Below, piece after piece: positions 57,707 to 64,000 of a DNA stretch of 64,000 nucleotides. The notes beneath the pieces were generated by a model. It was not told the DNA's origin. It made no database searches and saw only the letters and a program-made list of their open reading frames with translations. The DNA is taken from NCBI RefSeq assembly GCF_016801865.2, contig NC_068939.1, positions 44,269,230-44,333,229 of the forward strand. The letters run 5' to 3'. Within the stretch, counting starts at the first letter, position 1. Each line of letters starts with the position of its first letter. The DNA is from Culex pipiens pallens (taxonomy: Eukaryota > Arthropoda > Insecta > Diptera > Culicidae). Made by a program: the position numbers and the translations under genes.

Positions 57707-58435
57707 AAGTATTTTCTCAACTAGGCGTTTTTGAGCGATGCAATGACTTTTTAAAAATGAAAATTGTTTCAACTGGAAATCGCTCGAGTACATTTTGATA
57801 GCAAAATCTAAATCTGATAAAAAAGGCTTTGATTTTTTTAATGTTTATTTGGCGATATCAAAAACATTGTCTCAAAAAAACAATTTGTCCGTTAAACACT
57901 ATTGATCGTGAATTTGAACTTTGACTCCAGTGAAACATATGAAACAAAATTATGGAAGGAAAGCATGTAAAAATTAAAAAGTCTATGCAATATCTTCAAA
58001 TGTATTTTATTTTGCATATTTTTAAATAAGATCCATAAATGGCATTTTCTGTAAATATTTTATTTATCTTGCATTTAATTTAATGAAAAATGATTTTCTA
58101 AAGAACTGTAAGCAAAGTTTTATTTAATTTAATTGAAAATTATCCTATAAAACATTAAACAAATTCTTAGTCATTTTTATGTTATGTAAGAGGTGCACTG
58201 CATCTCTCAATTTGAACAATAAAGAAACTTCAAAATCTGCAGTAGTGGATTTGCTACAGAAAATGTTACATTTTATAACAGTTTTTTCAGCAAGCTCATT
58301 GCTCAATTTTGCCCGCGTGTAAACATGTCAGCGATCTACAGTTCTCACCAACACATAGAATGCTGGCGCGTCCCCGCGCAACACTCCAGAGAGAACAATA
58401 TGTTCGCGCTCTGTCCCTCACATTTCATCATGAGT

Positions 58436-58516
58436 CCATGGTGCGGTGGTAGCGTGTCGGATCAGCAACCTAGAAGTTGATGGTTCAATCCACGTTCTGT
58501 CAAGATTTTTTTTTTC
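58436..58516 (+). mobile_element. tRNA-like SINE head
   Basis: GGTGCGGTGGTAGCGTGTCG followed by a B-box-like GATGGTTCAATCCAC and then a T run (58507-58516) that could stop pol III. The anticodon arm is only CAAC/GTTG. Retroposon ends not resolved. Confidence 0.4.
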
Positions 58517-58519
58517 TGC

Positions 58520-61500
58520 AATACAATCAATTAGCCGTCGGTAATGTCGATAATTGTCGGTAACGGGCAAAAATGTCATACCCCTGTACCGCAAAAAATG
58601 CCGCCATGCATCACAATCATGCGACCCCCGGTTGGGTGTATTAACTTAACACTCAAACGCTCGGATAGTCATTTGACCCCTTATAACTTTTGGTAGAATT
58701 GATCAAATTTGATGCTTCCGGTTGCAAAAATCCAGATTCATCTATATTTTCAACTGTCAGACGGGGAACAAATATGGTCCATTTTTACCGGAGATTTTCC
58801 CGATTCCGTTGAGGTACCTCGGCACTCTTATATGGTTTTTTAGTCAATATAGCAACAATTTTTCCACCGAACAATGCCGGAAATGATACAAAACTTCAAG
58901 AAATCATCCTAATACATCATCCTGCAAAAATAATTGACACAGTCAAGCCTTGCGGGGCACCGGAGCCGGTTCCAATTGGTCACCTATTGACATCAGCTCA
59001 GTGCAACGTTCCGGTTGGTTTTAATTAAACAAAATATTTGAGTGATTGCAAAAGTTAATGGAACCAGTATTACACCGCCCTACAACATCCTTAAAAACGT
59101 CCGCACTCTTCTTTCGCACACTGCAACTGCAACATTCCCTGTGTTGGCCCGGTGGGACGACGTCTTTGCGTGGCACAAAACGAATATGCGGCTTAGAAGA
59201 TCCTCCCTTGCTTAGGTCCTTGGGCCATCTCTTTAGTCTTCCCTCCTAACCCACCACAGTTGCAGCTGGTGCAGTATGATTTGTTCTGAGGTCGGAAATA
59301 CATCAAGCAATTTATGGCACAGCACAGCGAGCCAGAGCCAAACTCCCCGAGCTGCTCCGCTCCAACCAGTTGGACCGACGAGTGCGACCCTGCGTTGTGG
59401 CCACAAGCTGGAATGGTTGCATTCTTCCCACCGACAAGGTCTGATGGCTTGGCCCGGGAGTTTCTCCGAAGTACCTGCCACCGGTCGTCTGTCGCCCCGG
59501 TTTGTTGACGCGCCATTCTGCGGAATTATGTGGTTTTGTGTGGCGACGGGCGCGCAACAGCTTCAACCCGTCCGTCATCCGGCCGGTTCCGTCGCAAGGT
59601 GCCTGCCCTGTCTTCTTGGGAAAGTTCTAGCATGGTGCATAGAAGTGGGGGAGAGTTGGGTTATGTGATCAAATTATTTGATTTTATGATGTGATGGAAA
59701 AATTTGTTCAGCGTTTTTCCATGAAATCATCAACATAAAAATCCAGAAAAGTCATTTTGCATCAATACCTTTTCCATACAAGTCTCCAAACAATTAAGGG
59801 GACTGGTCATGCAAAACGGGTATGTAAATGGAATGAATTTTGTACGTTAACGGTACACATCAACCCAGTCACCTAATATTCTAGCAGAGCTGGTTCTGTC
59901 AAAATCCTGCTAGAACGGTGGAACATTTCTGCTAGAATGCTCTAAGAATATCCAGCCGTCTAAGAATTCTGCTAGAATCTTGCTAGAACGTTGTGACCAA
60001 AGCTTTTGCACTCAGATTTCTGTTACAGACATTTTAGTATCTTCAAAACTACGGGAACTATCGATATATTTTTTTCGTTCATCCCTTAAATTGACTATTT
60101 TTACAATCAGATTTTTGCAGGATTGGGTAAGTTTGACAAATTTGGAATAAGAAGACAACAACTTCCTTGGTTGCTGTGCACCCTTAAGAAGATTCTGATC
60201 GATTTGGAGTTTTAGCCAAAGTTGTATGTTAGGACTTTTCGGTTCGATTTTTACATATATTTATATCAGTTTAAGTAAAATTCTCACAAATTTTTTTTCC
60301 AATTTTTGATATGTTTAGGAGATAAAAAGAAATTTTCTGAGCCTGCACGATGCTGGAAAATTTGACTTGGGAATATTAAAAAAAAATCGTTTCGAAAATT
60401 TTCGAAAAAATCCACAGAAAATGTTATCAAAATCATTTTTAAGCTAAATCCAATTTAAAAGATTTTTTGATTAAATGTACTGTTGTCAAGTTATAGCAAT
60501 TTTTAGGAACACTCAACCCCCGGTGGTTGGTAACTTTTTCGCATAAAACTTGTTTAGTTTGTACCCCGTCACTTTTTACACGGTACTCATGCACACTATC
60601 AAAACAAACGTTTGGTAGTTTAAGTGAAATCCGTGTAAAATTAGTGACAAACTAAAATGTTACCCGGTTCGTTTGACAACAATGGGTGTCAAACCATCGC
60701 GTTTTGAGTGTATACATTTTCGATTTCTTTTCGTTTTTTTTTTTCAATATTTCCTCACCCCATAAAAAGCATTTTTGCATTTTTGAAGAAAATTTTATAC
60801 TTTGAAACTTTTAAAATCAGGAATTCGGCAATTCGGCAGGCAATTAGTCTCACAAAGAATTCGAATTGATGAAAAGTAATTGTTCTAAATGTCACCTAAT
60901 TAGCCTGTAATTTGTATCTAACGATATCCCGGAAACAATTGGTCCGATTTTCAGTATTTCTATACAATAAAAAAAATATATTTTAGCTTTACTTTTAAAC
61001 AAGTCATAAAAGAGATATTTTTTTCAATTTCATGGTTTAGACATAATTTGTCTAGGTTTTCAATATTTTCAGAAAACGATTTTTTTTCAAAAATTCGTAT
61101 CTCTTAAGGGGTTACATACTTGTAGAAAATCACATAATTTCATATTACAGAATATTTGATAAATCCACTCAGAAGATGATTATTAACAGTCAGGCAACTA
61201 TGCCAGAAAAGTACCCGTAGACTACTAAGCCCCGTTTTAGCGTTACATGGATTTTCAAAAAGCTGTAACTTGGTGAAAATTACATGAAATATCAACTTCA
61301 TATATACCATTGGATTCGAAAATTAATCAACTTTAATATAAAAATATTTAATATCGTGGTTTAGGGGGGCGGGTCCCCGGGGGGAGGGGCCAAAGGAAAA
61401 AAAACAGCGTTACATGGAATTCAAGGGCTCAGAGCACATCGTAAAATAACCCAAAATACCAACTTATATAGGTTTTTGGAAAGGGGAGAACCTCTACTTT

Positions 61501-61680
61501 AAGGGAAAAATATTTAAAACATGTTAAAAATATTTTAACAATTTTTAAAAAATAGTTATCGTAACTATTTTTACAAAAGTAATATTCATTTGAACTATAA
61601 AGCCAAATTTTGAAGAAATATGGTCATGCGACATATCAAAGTTCATGAAATTATTCCAGGAATCGATATATGAGCAATTC
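58520..61680. other. non-coding stretch
   Basis: 59040-59680 is GC-rich and apparently single copy, with six overlapping frames on both strands and none convincing. 59740-60300 contains diverged family-R words. 59880-60000 repeats TCTGCTAGAA. No gene supported. Confidence 0.35.
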
Positions 61681-61689
61681 AACCTGATT

Positions 61690-62500
61690 CGGTTGAACCG
61701 GTAAAATTACCGGTACCGGTTGAACTGATTCCGGGGTTGTATCACTAACCATGTCATGCGACGTGTCAAAACTCTTCAAATTAGCTCAACAATCTTTTCG
61801 TGATAAATTTAAACCGATTCAAATGAACCGGTTCAAATAACCGGTACCGGTTTGAACCGATTCAGTGTTTTTACTGCAAATCATGCCATGCGACGTGTCA
61901 AAACTCTTCAAATAATCTCAACAATCTTTTCGTGATAAATTTAAACCGATTCAAATGAACCGGTTCAAATAACCGGTACCGGTTTGAACCGATTCAGTGT
62001 TTTTACTGCAAATCATGCCATGCGACGTGTCAAAACTCTTCAAATAATCTCAACAATCTTTTCGTGATAAATCTGAACCGATTCAAATGAACCGGTTCAA
62101 ATAACCGGTACCGGTTTGAACCGATTCAGTGTTTTTACTGCAAATCATGCCATGCGACGTGTCAAAACTCTTCAAATAATCTCAACAATCTTTTCGTGAT
62201 AAATTTGAACCGATTCAAATGAACCGGTTCAAATAACCGGTACCGGTTTGAACCGATTCAGTGTTTTTACTGCAAATCATGCCATGCGACGTGTCAAAAC
62301 TCTTCAAATAATCTCAACAATCTTTTCGTGATAAATTTGAACCGATTCAAATGAACCGATTCAAATAACCGGTACCGGTTTGAACCGATTCAGTGTTTTT
62401 ACTGCAAATCATGCCATGCGACGTGTCAAAACTCTTCAAATAATCTCAACAATCTTTTCGTGATAAATTTAAACCGATTCAGTTGAACCGGTTCAAATAA
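61690..62500 (+). repeat. 132-bp satellite with nested palindromes
   Basis: Five to six units. CAGTGTTTTTACTGCAAATC recurs at 61863, 61995, 62127, 62259 and 62391, exactly 132 bp apart. Each unit has AACCGGTTC and ACCGGTACCGGT palindromes and ATGCCATGCGACGTGTC. The first unit (61690-61800) is diverged; the central ones are nearly identical. Confidence 0.93.
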
Positions 62501-64000
62501 ATTGATAAATTGATAAATTGGTAAATTGATAAATTGATAAATTGATAAATTGATAAATTGATAAATTGATAAATTGATAAATTGATAAATTGATAAATTG
62601 ATAAATTGATAAATTGATAAATTGATAAATTGGTAAATTGATAAATTGATAAATTGATAAATTGATAAATTGATAAATTGATAAATTGATAAATTGATAA
62701 ATTGATAAATTGATAAATTGATAAATTGATAAATTAATAAATTGATAAATTGAAAAATTGATAAATTGATAAATTGATAAATTGATAAATTGATAAATTG
62801 ATAAATTGATAAATTGATAAATTGATAAATTGATCAATTGATAAATTGATAAATTGATAAATTGATAAATTGATAAATTGATAAAATGATAAATTGATAA
62901 ATTGATAAATTGATAAATTAATAAATTGATAAATTGATAAATTGATAAATTGATAAATTGATAAATTGATAAATTGATAAATTGATAAATTGATAAATTG
63001 ATAAATTGATAAATTGATAAATTGATAAATTGATAAATTGATAAATTGATAAATTGGTAAATTGATAAATTGATAAATTGATAAATTGATAAATTGATAA
63101 ATTTATAACTTGATAAATTGATAAATTGATAAATTGATAAATTGATAAATTGATAAATTGTTAAATTGATAAATTGAAAGATTGTTAAATTGATAAATTG
63201 ATAAATTGATAAATTGATAAATTGATAAATTGATAAATTGATAAATTGATAAATTGATAAATTGATAAATTGATAAATTGATAAATTGATAAATTGATAA
63301 ATTGATAAATTGATAAATTGATAAATTGATAAATTGATAAATTGATAAATTGATAAATTGATAAATTGATAAATTGATAAATTGATAAATTGATAAATTG
63401 ATAAATTGATAAATTGATAAATTGATAAATTGATAAATTGATAAATTGATAAATTGATAAATTGATAAATTGATAAATTGATAAATTGATAAATTGATAA
63501 ATTGATATATTGATAAATTGGTAAATTGATAAATTGATAAATTGATAAATTGATAAATTGATAAATTGATAAATTGATAAATTGATAAATTGATAAATTG
63601 ATAAATTGATAAATTGATAAATTGATAAATTGGTAAATTGATAAATTGATAAATTGATAAATTGATAAATTGATAAATTGATAAATTGATAAATTGATAA
63701 ATTGATAAATTGATAAATTGATAAATTGATAAATTGATAAATTGATAAATTGATAAATTGATAAATTGATAAATTGATAAATTGATAAATTGATAAATTG
63801 ATAAATTGATAAATTGATAAATTGATAAATTGGTAAATTGATAAATTGATAAATTGATAAATTGATAAATTGATAAATTGATAAATTGATAAATTGGTAA
63901 ATTGATAAATTGATAAATTGATAAATTGATAAATTGATAAATTGATAAATTGATAAATTGATAAATTGATAAATTGATAAATTGATAAATTGATAAATTG
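62497..64000 (+). repeat. (ATTGATAA)n octanucleotide array, runs off the window
   Basis: About 188 copies of ATTGATAA with rare single-base variants (TTGGTAA, TTAATAA). The minus-strand NLSIYQFI frame is the array translated. It starts directly at the end of the 132-bp satellite. Confidence 0.97.

Noticed and set aside
59193..59668. Overlapping frames of 60-130 codons in a GC-rich stretch
   Set aside because: Six frames open on both strands at once, as expected from base composition; no motif, splice or polyadenylation support.
61690..62500. CRISPR-like direct repeats
   Set aside because: Contiguous 132-bp satellite with no unique spacers, in eukaryotic DNA.
62493..62837. Minus-strand NLSIYQFI repeat protein
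   Set aside because: Translation of the ATTGATAA array; no promoter or start context.

Overview
This is eukaryotic, AT-rich, transposon-saturated DNA. It looks like a culicine mosquito, with Culex more likely than Aedes. The reasons are a Jockey/Juan-type LINE, tRNA-headed SINEs, very many MITEs with TA, TTAA, 8-bp and 9-bp target duplications, a 54-nt intron, and TATA/Inr core promoters. This placement is inference from sequence style, not from a database match.

Only three coding regions are supportable. Two are small host-type genes: an intronless 115-aa gene (35090-35437) and a two-exon 145-aa gene whose first coding exon holds only the ATG (49018-49509). They share a PVP(S/T)L...E stretch followed by an acidic run and DEF.L.IDE, so they look like diverged paralogues of a family I do not recognise. 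The third is the reverse-transcriptase part of a 5'-truncated LINE (4144-5412, minus strand). Almost all other long open frames are translations of simple repeats or satellite arrays.

Layout. 2.4-3.9 kb: 8-bp and 10-bp simple repeats, ending at the LINE (3.87-5.41 kb). 7.0-11.1 kb: an inverted pair of a dispersed repeat (family R), its left arm split by a TA-target MITE and its right arm by a foldback element. 13.8-15.6 kb: degenerate tandem repeats. 16.8-21.7 kb: a deep nest of an outer palindromic element, a hAT-type element, and inside that another hAT-type element, a hAT hairpin MITE and a pogo-like MITE. 23.9-25.2 kb: an inverted satellite foldback. 25.8-26.8 kb: a TA-target MITE. 29.7-30.6 kb: a hAT-like palindrome. 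30.7-32.6 kb: the second, inverted copy of the foldback element. 33.2-34.2 kb: MITE copies. 35.1 kb: gene 1. 37.0-37.7 kb: a TA-target MITE. 38.1-43.1 kb: a 5-kb palindrome with satellite-built arms. 46.1-47.5 kb: an R copy carrying a 712-bp palindrome. 49.0 kb: gene 2. 50.5 and 55.3 kb: two retroposons with long target duplications. 56.3-57.0 kb: an R copy that supplies a natural empty site for the first foldback insertion. 61.7-64.0 kb: a 132-bp satellite running into an (ATTGATAA)n array that leaves the window.

The strongest candidate for an undescribed system is the foldback element. Two copies in opposite orientation each have inverted arms built from degenerate CCCCGAA-type repeats, a 104-bp GC-rich palindrome inside one arm, a nested MITE, and an exact 9-bp target duplication. 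Between them lie moderately GC-rich, apparently single-copy stretches (about 5.5, 12.2, 16.3, 22.1, 27.5, 35.7, 48, 54 and 59 kb) in which I see no gene; they may be intronic or intergenic host DNA.
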